46,196 bases of DNA from an uncultured Clostridia bacterium. GTDB taxonomy: Bacteria; Bacillota; Clostridia; Oscillospirales; CAG-272. Shown here one piece after another: positions 14,985 through 24,043 of this stretch. The position numbers and the translations under genes are program-made. How positions within the stretch are numbered: the stretch's first letter is position 1; every line of letters begins with the position of its first letter. The notes beneath the pieces are model-generated. The model was not told the DNA's origin, made no database searches, and saw nothing but the letters and a program-made list of their open reading frames with translations. The stretch covers positions 1 through 46,196 of the forward strand of contig CAJGCD010000002.1 of NCBI GenBank assembly GCA_904501715.1. Reading direction: 5' to 3'.

Positions 14985-16775
14985 TTATTTTATCTCCTCA
15001 AAATCAGCCGCGCCGTGCTTGCAGAGAGGACAGATGAAATCCTCGGGAAGCGTTTCTCCCTCGTACACGTATCCGCATACCTTGCAAACGTAGCCCTTCT
15101 TGCCCTCGGTCCGGGGCTTAGGCTTCACGTTCTCCTGATAATAGGTATAGGTCATAGTGGGTCTGTCGGATATAACTCTTGCTTCCTCCACCGAGCAGAT
15201 GAACATTCCGTGAGTGCCAAGGTCAACGTAGTTCTCAACCTTAAGGGACATAAAGGCATTTATGTGCTTTGGAAGGAATACGAGTCCGTTATCCGAGCGC
15301 AGAGGCGTGCAGTCGGCAAACTTGTCAACGTTTCTGCCGCTTCTGAAGCCGAATGCCTCAAATACAGCAAAAGGCGCATCAACAGTCAGACAGTTTACGT
15401 TCATCTTTCCCGTCTGCTTGATAACGTGATGGGAATAGTTCTCCTTATTTATAGTAACAGCCACCCTGTTGGGGGTATTTGTAACCTGTGTAACCGTATT
15501 TACGATAAGTCCGTTATCCTTTTTTCCATCATTGGACGTAACAACGTAGAGTCCGTACCCTATCCTGAAGAGTGCGGTCATATCGTTCTTGTTCGCGGTA
15601 GAATCCTGCTGCGCAAGATACTCGCGGCAAAGCTCCTCGGCAAGAGCGTTAATCTGCTCTGTGCTCTCTTTGTTAAGTGCTGACATTATCTTAACGGAGT
15701 TCTCGGCATATTTAAGATTTTTAGAATCCTCCAGCATCATTTTCATAACCTTTGTAGCCAAGGGAGCCCAGCTTCCGTTCTCTATAAACGCCACAGTCTT
15801 GTTTTGGAAATTACGCTCGGTGAGCCCGTGGATAAAGTGGCGCATAAAGGGGAATATATCGGCATTATAGGTGGTGGTTGCGAAAACTATCTTGTTATAT
15901 CTGAAGGCATCCTCAATAGCCTCTGCCATATCGCATCTCGCAAGGTCGTTGACTACTACCTTGGGGCATCCGTTTTCCTTCAGCTTTTCGGCAAGAAGCA
16001 TCACTGCCTTCTTTGTGTTTCCGTAAACCGAGGTATAAGCTATTACCACGCCCTCGCTTTCGCTCTGATAGCTTGACCAGGTGTTATACAAGCCTATATA
16101 GTAGCCGAGATTTTCTGTAAGGATAGGTCCGTGCAGAGGGCAGATGATAGCAATATCGAGTCCCGCCGCCTTTTTAAGAAGAGCCTGTACCTGCGCGCCG
16201 TACTTACCTACGATACCGATATAGTATCTTCTCGCCTCGCAAGCCCACTCCTCCTCTACGTCAAGCGCTCCGAATTTTCCAAAGCCGTCCGCCGAGAAGA
16301 GCACCTTGTCCTTCGTGTCGTAGGTAACTATTACCTCGGGCCAGTGCACCATAGGCGCACCAACGAAGGCAAGCTCACGGTCGCCCAAAGAAAGGCTGTC
16401 CCCCTCCTTTACCACTATCTGTCTGTCGGCAAAATCGTCGCCGAAGAAGTTGTTCATCATTACGAAAGCCTTAGCCGAGGAAACTATTTTAGCCTCGGGA
16501 TAGGTCTTTGCGAAGGTAGCTATGTTTGCCGAATGGTCGGGCTCCATATGCTGTACTACCAGATAGTCGGGGGCTTTAGCTCCCAGCACGTTCTGAATAT
16601 TATCAAGCCACTCGTGACCGAAGCGGGCATCAACCGTATCCATAACGGCAATCCTTTCGCCCAAAATAACGTACGAGTTATACGCCATTCCGTTGGGAAC
16701 GTCATACTGACCCTCAAAAAGGTCGATGCTGTGGTCGTTTACGCCCACGTATTTTACTGTTTCTGTGATGTTCAT
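14985..16775 (-). CDS. Flavodiiron protein fused to flavin reductase and rubredoxin
   Basis: A 596-residue A-type flavoprotein that reduces O2 (or NO) and protects anaerobes. The N-terminal metallo-beta-lactamase-type diiron domain has ligands H76, E78, D80 and H81 in 'HMEPDH', H144, D163 and H215 ('CPLHGP'). A flavodoxin domain follows at about 250-400 ('YTSVYGNTKKAV'), then a flavin-reductase-like domain (about 400-560) and a short rubredoxin-type domain with 'CKVCGYVYEG' and 'CPLCKHG'. The fusion supplies its own NAD(P)H oxidase and electron relay. An AAAGGAG site lies before the ATG. It is cytoplasmic and appears to be a single gene. Confidence 0.93.
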   Translation of the reverse strand: MNITETVKYVGVNDHSIDLFEGQYDVPNGMAYNSYVILGERIAVMDTVDARFGHEWLDNIQNVLGAKAPDYLVVQHMEPDHSANIATFAKTYPEAKIVSSAKAFVMMNNFFGDDFADRQIVVKEGDSLSLGDRELAFVGAPMVHWPEVIVTYDTKDKVLFSADGFGKFGALDVEEEWACEARRYYIGIVGKYGAQVQALLKKAAGLDIAIICPLHGPILTENLGYYIGLYNTWSSYQSESEGVVIAYTSVYGNTKKAVMLLAEKLKENGCPKVVVNDLARCDMAEAIEDAFRYNKIVFATTTYNADIFPFMRHFIHGLTERNFQNKTVAFIENGSWAPLATKVMKMMLEDSKNLKYAENSVKIMSALNKESTEQINALAEELCREYLAQQDSTANKNDMTALFRIGYGLYVVTSNDGKKDNGLIVNTVTQVTNTPNRVAVTINKENYSHHVIKQTGKMNVNCLTVDAPFAVFEAFGFRSGRNVDKFADCTPLRSDNGLVFLPKHINAFMSLKVENYVDLGTHGMFICSVEEARVISDRPTMTYTYYQENVKPKPRTEGKKGYVCKVCGYVYEGETLPEDFICPLCKHGAADFEEIK

Positions 16776-16824
16776 ATATTTCTCCTTTGCTTTATATATA
16801 CATTCTTCCCTTTTTCAAGTAAGC

Positions 16825-18045
16825 TCAATCAAAATATCTCAGACTTACGTCAACGGGCACCTTTCCCGTTTTCACGTAGCCGGGAAAAAGCTTGTTTGCC
16901 TGCTCAAGCACCGAGGTGTCCGACAGCTCGGCGGGAGGTATCTCTCCGTATATGGCTCTGTATATCATATGCGCTCCTACGTATCCCGCAAGAGGAGTGC
17001 TGTGCTTATGCGCGTCGTCAATGCAGAACTCCCACATATCCACGCCGCTCTCAATAAGCATATTTATCTCTCCGCGCCAATCAAGGGTCTTAAGCTCAGG
17101 GCATCTTTCCTGCGCCTTCTTGATGCAATCCTCAAACTCGTTATGAGCGGGGAATATTACCAGCTCGGTGTCGGACTCATTGCACGCCTCCTCAAGGATG
17201 GCAAGATGGTCCGCCTCCTCGTGAGCGTAAAAGCCGCATATAAATACGCAATCGTAGACACCGTTTCTTATTTCGTGCATAAGCGCCGCGTCTCCGATAT
17301 AGGTATCAACCTCAGCCATTCCTCTGGTCACCGCCGTCATATCAAGCTGTTTGCCGCCCGCGTTAAGCATATCCTGAAGTATATAGCCTATTTGAGAGGT
17401 GCCTATAAAGCTGTTGCCCAGAATGATCACCTTGCCGTCGGCTACGTGAGAGAGCATATTCAGATTGAGCTGGTTTCCAAGGCTCTCTGTTCGGGGTGCC
17501 ACCGTTAGCATACTGCAGCCCGATTTGTCAAGCTCGGAGTAATCGCAAACCATTGTAACGGTCTTTTTGGAGCTGTCCTCATATTGGTATCTTATTCTAT
17601 GCCTGAATTCGGGACCGTCCGCACCGTCCTTCATCTCTATTCTTCTCTCTCTGGTGATACCTCTGGAATTATCCTTTGACAGTGATATCTCCTGCCAATC
17701 CGATATATCCTCAGCCTCACCCGCAAATACCTTTCCTATTTCCTTGCCGCCGCGCAGGAGAGCGTATTCGCCCGCCTTAGGGCTTACGAGCCACTCGGTG
17801 GGAAAGGACATAACAAAGGCTATGTCGCTGTCACTAAAGCCGAAATATATCTCCTGAAGCTTTGACACAGAGCGGCACTCTATATCCAGATATGCCTCCT
17901 CCTTTTCGGTCTTCTTCCCACTCTGAGCGGGGGGAGTCTGTGTGCTTCCGTCATTTGAGTCTCCCGTAACAAAGCTCATATCTATGGTGCATCCGCACAG
18001 AAAAAGTGAAAATGCCAACAATATTGCCAAGAAAGTCTTTTTCAT
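16825..18045 (-). CDS. Lipoprotein with SGNH-hydrolase-like domain
   Basis: A 406-residue predicted lipoprotein with a lipobox LCGC (cysteine 19). A polar linker leads to a mixed region to about residue 200. Residues 205-370 look like an SGNH/GDSL hydrolase: the nucleophile block 'ILGNSFIG' (S212), 'FPAHNE' (possible N302) and 'DDAHKHSTPLAGYVGAHMIY', with D343-x-x-H346 as the Asp/His block. Such enzymes are esterases or acetylhydrolases acting on envelope glycans or lipids. The catalytic assignment is inferred from motif order. It is divergent from the radical SAM gene. Confidence 0.7.
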   Translation of the reverse strand: MKKTFLAILLAFSLFLCGCTIDMSFVTGDSNDGSTQTPPAQSGKKTEKEEAYLDIECRSVSKLQEIYFGFSDSDIAFVMSFPTEWLVSPKAGEYALLRGGKEIGKVFAGEAEDISDWQEISLSKDNSRGITRERRIEMKDGADGPEFRHRIRYQYEDSSKKTVTMVCDYSELDKSGCSMLTVAPRTESLGNQLNLNMLSHVADGKVIILGNSFIGTSQIGYILQDMLNAGGKQLDMTAVTRGMAEVDTYIGDAALMHEIRNGVYDCVFICGFYAHEEADHLAILEEACNESDTELVIFPAHNEFEDCIKKAQERCPELKTLDWRGEINMLIESGVDMWEFCIDDAHKHSTPLAGYVGAHMIYRAIYGEIPPAELSDTSVLEQANKLFPGYVKTGKVPVDVSLRYFD

Positions 18046-18127
18046 AAGAGCCCCCTCCGTTTTGTAATTTGATATTATGATTATACCACATTTATATACG
18101 TTATGTCAATAAACCAATGCTTCCCTA

Positions 18128-18156
18128 TTGAATTTTTTCTTACACAGTAGTATAAT
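18128..18156 (+). promoter_or_regulatory. Promoter of the radical SAM gene
   Basis: TTGAAT (18128-18133) and TATAAT (18151-18156) are spaced by 17 bases, 30 bases before the GTG start. Confidence 0.7.
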
Positions 18157-18186
18157 ATAAGGCAGTAAAGCTTTGGGAGGTACTGT

Positions 18187-19035
18187 GTGTATTCAAGAGT
18201 CTACGTTGAAATAACGAATATATGTAATATGAGCTGCTCCTTCTGCCACGGCACGCGAAGAGAAAAAAGGCAGATGACTTTGGGAGAATTTGCTCGCGTG
18301 GCGGGAAATCTGCGAGGTATTACCGAGTACTTATATCTCCACGTGATGGGAGAGCCGCTGACGCACCCTATGCTTCCCGCGTTTATTGAATACGCTAACA
18401 AATGCGGCTTCAAGGTAGCCATCACCACCAACGGCACGCTCTTGAGGAATATGGGCGAAAAGCTTATTCTGGCGGGAGTCTACAAGGTAAATATTTCTCT
18501 TCACAGCTTTGAGGGCGAAAACAGTCAGAAACAGACCGAATATATAGAGAGCTGTATAGATTTTGCCGACCGCGCAAGCCGTGCGGGCGTACTTACGGTC
18601 CTGCGGCTATGGAACAGAGCGGACGACGAGAGGGGAGAGAGAGCGGCAGAGCGCAACAGTCTGACACTCTCACTTCTCAAGGACCGCTTTGGCGGGGATT
18701 GGCACATAGGAGCGCGTGGAGCGCGAATACGCGACAAGCTGCATATTGAATACGGAGAGCGTTTTGGGTGGCCCGATATGAATGCTCCCGACCTTGGAGA
18801 GCGCGTATTCTGCCACGGACTTGACGATCATTTCGCCATATTGGCAGACGGAAGCGTAGTTCCCTGCTGTCTTGATGCCGAGGGAGATATGACTCTGGGA
18901 AATATATTTGAGAGCGATATCCGCAGCATACTTGCGTCGGATAGAGCCCAAAAAATTGCCGAAGGCTTTAAAAATAAAATAGCGTCCGAGGAGCTTTGCA
19001 GAAAATGCGCCTACGCCAGACGCTTTAAAATATAG
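18187..19035 (+). CDS. Radical SAM protein with SPASM-type C-terminus
   Basis: A 282-residue radical S-adenosylmethionine enzyme. The 4Fe-4S motif CxxxCxxC is C13, C17 and C20 in 'CNMSCSFC', and 'MGEPLTHP' corresponds to the family GEP motif. The C-terminal part has 'VFCHGLDDHFAILADGSVVPCCLDAEG' and 'EELCRKCAYARRF', the cysteine pattern of SPASM/twitch auxiliary-cluster domains. GTG is the start, with GGGAGG 7 bases upstream. The substrate is unknown. No small peptide substrate gene was recognised beside it, so a RiPP role is not supported; an unmodified tRNA, sugar or protein substrate is equally possible. Confidence 0.85.
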   Translation: MYSRVYVEITNICNMSCSFCHGTRREKRQMTLGEFARVAGNLRGITEYLYLHVMGEPLTHPMLPAFIEYANKCGFKVAITTNGTLLRNMGEKLILAGVYKVNISLHSFEGENSQKQTEYIESCIDFADRASRAGVLTVLRLWNRADDERGERAAERNSLTLSLLKDRFGGDWHIGARGARIRDKLHIEYGERFGWPDMNAPDLGERVFCHGLDDHFAILADGSVVPCCLDAEGDMTLGNIFESDIRSILASDRAQKIAEGFKNKIASEELCRKCAYARRFKI

Positions 19036-19058
19036 TTTTGAAAAAATCTCTTAATCCC

Positions 19059-19087
19059 TTGACTTCAATCTGCAAAAGTGCTATAAT
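19059..19087 (+). promoter_or_regulatory. Promoter of the 514-residue lipoprotein gene
   Basis: TTGACT (19059-19064) and TATAAT (19082-19087) are spaced by exactly 17 bases. Confidence 0.75.
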
Positions 19088-19121
19088 CAAGACATAAATT
19101 ACTTAGGAGGTAATTATAAAA

Positions 19122-20666
19122 ATGAAAAAATTAGCATTGATTTTACTGGCGATCATTCTTTGCTTCTCCCTCTGCCTTACGGGCTGTAACAAGGACAAGA
19201 ACACCGCAAGCAGCTCCGAGACCTCGGGAAGCACAACTCCCGCTCCCGCACCTCAGCCCCTTGATAAAACGGCTGCCGTAGAGGCATTCAACTCATTTGA
19301 TATAACCAAGATAATGGACAACACAGGTCTTTCAAAGGACGACGTGACCAAGCTTGCCACTGACCTTAAGGTCGGTATGGATGCAAGCGTCAAGGTAGGC
19401 AACAGCACTATGAACGCTTCTATCGCCATAAAGGACGGCTACGCCTATTATAACGTGGCAGAAGGCGAGCACGGTGAGGAATTCTGGCTGTACTTCGGCA
19501 ACGGAAGCCTTACCGCATTTGAAAAGGAAGACGGCAAATGGGAAATTGCCGGACAGAACGAGCCCGAGGCGCAGCCTCAGCCCACCGAAAAGCCCGCTCA
19601 AACTTATCAAACTAATAGCCCCCAGCTTATGGCTGACGTAACCGAGGAGCCCAAAACACAGCTTGACGCTATGTACGCACAGGCAGAAGAGATACTCAAG
19701 CTCATAAAGAAGCCCGAGCTTAAGGATTCTCACCTTACCGAGAAGGACGGATTGTTCTATATCAGCAACGACTTTATCTTGGACGCAATCAAGGCTAACG
19801 CGGCATTCTTCTTGGGATATGATCCCGAGGAGGCTATTCCCGCGGAGGAGCTTAACGATTTTATGGATGAAGCCAAGGAAAGCCTTGATGCTTCGGGACT
19901 TGAGATAGCCTTCGCGGCAAACAACAAGGCTGTGACCAAGCTTCACGTGGCTATAAATACTGATGAGACCACCGAGCTCGGCAAGGAGATTATTTCCGAT
20001 TACTTTATGTCCGCCGCATCCATAGATATGGATATCACCGATGACGGTATGACGGTTAAGAGCCTTACCTTCAAGCAAACTCATTCCTTCGAGAAGTATG
20101 AAAAGGGTCTCAAGCCCGAGTCCACAATAACTCTTAACACCGTATTCAACGACAAGAACGAGCCCGTAGGCTTCAATCTTGACGTAGCGGCTACCGCTGC
20201 GAAGCAGGATTGGAAATATGATGATGAAGCCAACGACGCTAATACCGATATATACGAAATAGTTATGTACAAGGCTACCGTAAAGGGCTTTGTTGACAGC
20301 AGCAAGTTTACTACCGCAGGTGCGGAGTGCGCAAATCTTACCTTCAAGCTTGAGCCCACAAAGGCGTTCAAGAGAACGGTAGTTTACACCCAAACACAGA
20401 TCAGCGAGCACCATTATAAATCTGAAAAGACATCCGATACCTCAGTAGCTATGGCGCTGTCGGATGCAGACTGCTTTAACGCCTCTGCCGAGCTTAAGAT
20501 AACCTGCGAGAGCGCTAACAAGCTTGTTGCGGCAGGCTCATTGAGCTTAACCGCTGGCGACGAATCTATGACCTATACCGCTACGGGTAACCTTTATATG
20601 AACAATGTTCTTAACTTCCCCACCTCTATCCCCGCAGAGATTACCGCTTACGTTAACGCACAGTAA
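19122..20666 (+). CDS. Lipoprotein of unknown function
   Basis: A 514-residue predicted lipoprotein: hydrophobic signal 'ALILLAIILCFSLCLTGC' with lipidated cysteine 22, then a Ser/Thr/Pro-rich linker to about residue 50. The remainder alternates amphipathic strands and short helices, with repeated 'DDGMTVKSLTF'-like and 'KLHVAINTDE'-like phrases, resembling lipid- or ligand-carrying barrel-like lipoproteins, but no named family was recognised. A second low-complexity stretch rich in Glu, Pro and Gln lies near residues 147-165. It has its own promoter and a strong terminator, so it is transcribed alone. AGGAGG precedes the ATG. Confidence 0.8.
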   Translation: MKKLALILLAIILCFSLCLTGCNKDKNTASSSETSGSTTPAPAPQPLDKTAAVEAFNSFDITKIMDNTGLSKDDVTKLATDLKVGMDASVKVGNSTMNASIAIKDGYAYYNVAEGEHGEEFWLYFGNGSLTAFEKEDGKWEIAGQNEPEAQPQPTEKPAQTYQTNSPQLMADVTEEPKTQLDAMYAQAEEILKLIKKPELKDSHLTEKDGLFYISNDFILDAIKANAAFFLGYDPEEAIPAEELNDFMDEAKESLDASGLEIAFAANNKAVTKLHVAINTDETTELGKEIISDYFMSAASIDMDITDDGMTVKSLTFKQTHSFEKYEKGLKPESTITLNTVFNDKNEPVGFNLDVAATAAKQDWKYDDEANDANTDIYEIVMYKATVKGFVDSSKFTTAGAECANLTFKLEPTKAFKRTVVYTQTQISEHHYKSEKTSDTSVAMALSDADCFNASAELKITCESANKLVAAGSLSLTAGDESMTYTATGNLYMNNVLNFPTSIPAEITAYVNAQ

Positions 20667-20674
20667 TCAAATAA

Positions 20675-20716
20675 TAAAAATCACGCAGCCGCTTTTGCGG
20701 CTGCGTGATTTTTTCT
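20675..20716 (+). terminator. Intrinsic terminator
   Basis: AAAAATCACGCAGCCGC pairs with its complement across TTTT and is followed by TTTTTTC. It ends the lipoprotein transcript. Confidence 0.9.
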
Positions 20717-20799
20717 TTTCTACATTAAGGATAAGCTGACATGGCAGCAGTATGCGGGAATTACCCTCTGCCTCGTGGGAACCTGCCTGTTTTTGTGAT

Positions 20800-20832
20800 A
20801 AAAAAGGAAAGAGCCTCGCTCTTTCCTTTTTA
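20800..20832 (-). terminator. Intrinsic terminator of the PHP/AAC(3)/TauE operon
   Basis: AAAAAGGAAAGAG pairs with CTCTTTCCTTTTT across CCTCG, just after the TauE-type gene on the minus strand. T-runs flank it in both directions. Confidence 0.8.
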
Positions 20833-20839
20833 TTTATCC

Positions 20840-21580
20840 TCAAATCAACGATGTTATGATATTGATAATTCCGCTGACCGCCATAACTCCATAGACCGAT
20901 TTTTTAATAAGCTTGGGCTCTGCTTTGCTTCTTGCGAGCTTCCCAAGCAAAGCACCTGCAAGCATTCCAAGAGCACCGAACAAAATGCCCCACCATACGT
21001 TCAGAGTCATAAATCCCGAAAAGGCTTTCATTGTCACTCCTATAACTCCCGACAGAAAGAAATACGCCGATATAGTCGCCATATAACTGTCCGTATCCTC
21101 CTCGGATTGCAAATAATAGATAACCACGGGAGGACCGCCTATGGAAAACAAACCGCTCATAACACCCGAAAGCGAGCCCGCTATAAGACCCGCATACCAT
21201 GTTGGTTTTATCTTGATCTTGTCCGAAAAGAAGAAAAAATACACGCTGAGAGCAAAGAGAGCTATTCCCAAAAGTAAAACCAGCGTATCGTTTTTGGCAT
21301 CCTTCATAAAGGATATTGAAAGATAATTGAATATCAAGCTCCCCACCAAGGGAAAAACAAGGTTTTTCCAATTTATTTTGCGGAACAAGGTAACAGCAAC
21401 CAAAATTGAGGTCACTGCCCCCAAAATAGTGGACAGCATATTTGCCTCGATATACAGTAAAAAGCTTGGCAAAAAAATCATCGCCACGATACCGAAGCCA
21501 AATCCCGTAACGCTTTGAGTATAGCTTGCAAGAAAAGCTACTCCCGCAATTAAAATAATTTTATATATTTCTGCTTCCAT
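20840..21580 (-). CDS. TauE/SafE-family anion permease
   Basis: A 246-residue membrane protein of the sulfite exporter TauE/SafE family (DUF81). The family start 'ASYTQSVTGFGFGIVAMI' and the internal echo 'SLSGVMSGLFSIGGPPVVIYYL' (two half-repeats with FGFG and GGP motifs) are clear, with about eight helices. Members export sulfite, sulfoacetate or other small organic anions; the substrate here is unknown. It lies 23 bases downstream of a PHP-domain gene and ends that operon, which hints that it may export a product of the upstream enzymes (inference). Confidence 0.87.
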   Translation of the reverse strand: MEAEIYKIILIAGVAFLASYTQSVTGFGFGIVAMIFLPSFLLYIEANMLSTILGAVTSILVAVTLFRKINWKNLVFPLVGSLIFNYLSISFMKDAKNDTLVLLLGIALFALSVYFFFFSDKIKIKPTWYAGLIAGSLSGVMSGLFSIGGPPVVIYYLQSEEDTDSYMATISAYFFLSGVIGVTMKAFSGFMTLNVWWGILFGALGMLAGALLGKLARSKAEPKLIKKSVYGVMAVSGIINIITSLI

Positions 21581-21603
21581 AGTTCCTATCTAAATCCCTA
21601 TTT

Positions 21604-22293
21604 TCATACTTCGCGGCGAAACAGAGTCATTTCGCCGTTCTTTACACGGTTAACGAAGTCAGTCTCGTCAACAATAGGAGTATCGGACTGCATTCCCCCA
21701 AGAGTTTTCTGCTTCGCTCCCGAGTGATTATCCGAGCCCGCAAAGGACAACAGACCGTAATTCTTGGCGTATTCCTCCGCCATTTTGTTTTCAAAATCGG
21801 TACGGCAACCGTTATAAATCTCTACCCCATGAACGTGTCTTGGAAACAAACGGATGCAAGCAATATAGCTTGCCTCACGGAAGGGGTGCGCCTGAATGAC
21901 CAGAGCCCCATGCTCTGACATTAGGCTAAGCTGCTGCCGCTTTTCCATTCCTTCTATTTCGGGATGCATCAAAAACCATTCCTTATCAAGCCCGTAAACA
22001 AGAAAATCGGTTCCGCCGTAGGACGTCTCAATTCCGCAAAAAACAGACAACCCAAGCTCCTTGCCTATGCGAACTCCCTCCTCATAGTCAGAGAAGAAAA
22101 AGTTTATGCGCTCCTCATAAGGCATACTACGGTCTATATTTATATTTCCGTCAATAAAGTGATTTGTTATAAATATTCCCTCATAGCCTTGGCTTTTATA
22201 AAATTCCACAACATCTCTCACCGTCACCCTTGCGCATTTGCTTACCGGGTAGGTGTGAAGATGGGTTTCGTATAGGTACTCTCCGTTACTCAT
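21604..22293 (-). CDS. PHP-domain metal-dependent phosphoesterase
   Basis: A 229-residue stand-alone PHP-domain protein. Metal-site motifs appear in order: HLHT (residues 11-14), 'ITNHF', the glutamate in 'CGIETSYG', 'IQAHPF' and 'GSDNHSG'. PHP proteins hydrolyse phosphomonoesters or nucleotide phosphodiesters using three metal ions. AGAGGAA precedes the ATG. It is third in an operon that also carries a second, HisJ-like PHP protein, so two related phosphoesterases may act on the same substrate class. Confidence 0.85.
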   Translation of the reverse strand: MSNGEYLYETHLHTYPVSKCARVTVRDVVEFYKSQGYEGIFITNHFIDGNINIDRSMPYEERINFFFSDYEEGVRIGKELGLSVFCGIETSYGGTDFLVYGLDKEWFLMHPEIEGMEKRQQLSLMSEHGALVIQAHPFREASYIACIRLFPRHVHGVEIYNGCRTDFENKMAEEYAKNYGLLSFAGSDNHSGAKQKTLGGMQSDTPIVDETDFVNRVKNGEMTLFRREV

Positions 22294-22367
22294 ATCTAAT
22301 TCCTCTTTATTGTACTTAATAAAGTATAGCCCCCCTTAAAGTCTGCAATAGTTGCCGAGAGCATTTC

Positions 22368-23183
22368 TCAGATATACAATTTCGGCAAGATTGCTTTTTC
22401 GTCGACGAGCGGGTCGGCTCCCTCTGAATTTTTCATAATACTCTCCATAACGTCCTTCATAATACGCGCGTCGCACAGTTGTGCGGGGGCGTTCCCGATA
22501 AATCCGTCGCGTATTGCACCGTGGTAACGGAATGCCGTCTCATACTTTGGGAAGCGCAGCGAAACGTCATCGGTAAAAGAGGTCTTATGGGCGCGTATTT
22601 TGGTCTTTACAAGCTCTCCCGAGCTGAGCTTTACGGTTACGTCAAGAGGCTCGGAAAGTCTGTTGGACGTACCGATAATCTCCTCAACACAGTGCAGATA
22701 GGTGTTTTTATTGTGCGCAACGCCCGCGAGCAGAATATATCCTCCCTCGCGGTATATCTTCCCGTAACAGCTCTCGGGAGCAGTTCCTGAGGTTACGTTT
22801 ATCTCATCCTTTATAAATTCGAGCGCTCTGCGGCGGTTTCCGAAGACCGTCATAGAGTGAGTGGGATTCTCTGAGCGTATTCCTCTTTGGTCCGCCGCGG
22901 CAAAATCCGAAAACGCACCAAGACAAGTCTTGGGGTCGTTCATATCAAGTGTGATATCCTTTTTCAGATTAGCCCAGGTGTGTGTGGGAACGCAAAAAAG
23001 TCCCCCCTCCGAGGTAAAATATTCTATCATTGCGTCAAGAAGAGTCTTAGCTCCTCCCTCGACTTTGCCTATAAGACGAATCGAGGAATGCATCAAAACA
23101 ACCGAGCCCCTTGGCTCGCCCATAGCACTAAGCTGGTCGATTATATCTTCTTTCGTGTAAACTCTATTCAAATCTAAAGTCAT
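22368..23183 (-). CDS. AAC(3)-fold N-acetyltransferase family protein
   Basis: A 271-residue member of the aminoglycoside 3-N-acetyltransferase (antibiotic_NAT) family. Visible motifs are 'VVLMHSSIRLIG' near the N-terminus, 'CVPTHTW', 'NPTHSMTVFG' (active-site histidine region) and 'ESCYGKIY'. The ATG at 23183 is chosen because it follows the stop of the upstream PHP gene and has a GAGGCGG site. Many chromosomal members (YokD-like) do not confer resistance. The operon with PHP phosphoesterases argues for an acetyl-transfer step on an amino sugar or other metabolite rather than for antibiotic resistance; this is inference. Confidence 0.85.
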   Translation of the reverse strand: MTLDLNRVYTKEDIIDQLSAMGEPRGSVVLMHSSIRLIGKVEGGAKTLLDAMIEYFTSEGGLFCVPTHTWANLKKDITLDMNDPKTCLGAFSDFAAADQRGIRSENPTHSMTVFGNRRRALEFIKDEINVTSGTAPESCYGKIYREGGYILLAGVAHNKNTYLHCVEEIIGTSNRLSEPLDVTVKLSSGELVKTKIRAHKTSFTDDVSLRFPKYETAFRYHGAIRDGFIGNAPAQLCDARIMKDVMESIMKNSEGADPLVDEKAILPKLYI

Positions 23184-23203
23184 AGTTACACCGCCTCTGC
23201 GCC

Positions 23204-24037
23204 TTACCAAAGGCACTTTTCCGAAAGCTCTGAAATATCTCCGTCCCTGAAGCCTACGGCGAGAAGATATTTTTCCACGGCAGGGCGCACGTCCGCATAT
23301 CCGTTGTGGGAATCCGAGCCGTAGGTAACAGGAATGCCCATTTCAAACAGCTCGCGGAGGAATTCCGCGTACTGACGTCTGAATTTTTCCGTAGCCTTGC
23401 CCGAGGTAAAGAAATGCGAGTTGCATTCAACGTATTTCCCGTTTTCCTTCAGCGCCGAGGCAATATCTATATTCATTGAGCGGGGAATTATCGAAAAGTC
23501 ATCATACCAGATGGCCTTGCCGTGATACCAAGGATGACCGAGTACGGTGACACGCTCGTCGCAGGCCAGCCACATCTGTTGACGGTACCATTCCTTGATG
23601 CAGGCGTCAAGGTCGACGGGAAGAGCCTTTGCCCCGGGGACATCCACACGCCAATGAGCTGCGCCGATGGCGTATCGCACGCCGAGAGAGATAAGCTCCT
23701 CTTTTGTAGCGGCAAGCTCGATACCGTAGGGCGTTCCCTGCTCGGGAGGTAGGTAGCCTTCTCTTGTTCCCGTTTTCGCGATATAGTCAAATTCGGGCTT
23801 TTCAATGGGAGTAAGCTCAACACCGAGTATCATATAAGGATACCTTTTCTGAGCCTCCTTAACCGCTGCCGCAGACGCGCGGAGATCACCCATAAATTTT
23901 TCATCGTTAAAATTTGCGTGGTCGGTAATTCCAACAAAGCGCAATCCCTGCGCCTTAGAGTTAGACGCTATGGTCTCAATCGGCGCACTTGCGTCGTATG
24001 AATATTCACTGTGTATGTGCCAATCAGAATGAATCAT
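23204..24037 (-). CDS. PHP-domain phosphoesterase, histidinol-phosphatase-like
   Basis: A 277-residue PHP-domain enzyme resembling HisJ-type histidinol phosphatases. Motifs: HIHSEYSYD near the N-terminus, 'GITDHANF', 'GVELTP', 'GAAHW', 'GHPWYHGK' and 'YGSDSHNG', covering all the metal-binding positions of the family. No histidine biosynthesis gene is nearby, so the substrate is uncertain. ATG at 24037 is preferred to GTG at 24043, because GGCGG is 7 bases from the ATG. It opens an operon with the AAC(3)-like, PHP and TauE-type genes, all closely spaced. Confidence 0.87.
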   Translation of the reverse strand: MIHSDWHIHSEYSYDASAPIETIASNSKAQGLRFVGITDHANFNDEKFMGDLRASAAAVKEAQKRYPYMILGVELTPIEKPEFDYIAKTGTREGYLPPEQGTPYGIELAATKEELISLGVRYAIGAAHWRVDVPGAKALPVDLDACIKEWYRQQMWLACDERVTVLGHPWYHGKAIWYDDFSIIPRSMNIDIASALKENGKYVECNSHFFTSGKATEKFRRQYAEFLRELFEMGIPVTYGSDSHNGYADVRPAVEKYLLAVGFRDGDISELSEKCLW

Positions 24038-24043
24038 TTTCAC

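Noticed and set aside
18187..19035. RiPP biosynthesis cluster
   Set aside because: A SPASM-type radical SAM enzyme is present, but no precursor peptide, protease or exporter was found near it.
22368..23183. Aminoglycoside resistance gene
   Set aside because: The AAC(3) family is broad and many chromosomal members do not act on aminoglycosides. The gene is in a metabolic operon with no mobile element or other resistance gene, so only the fold is called.
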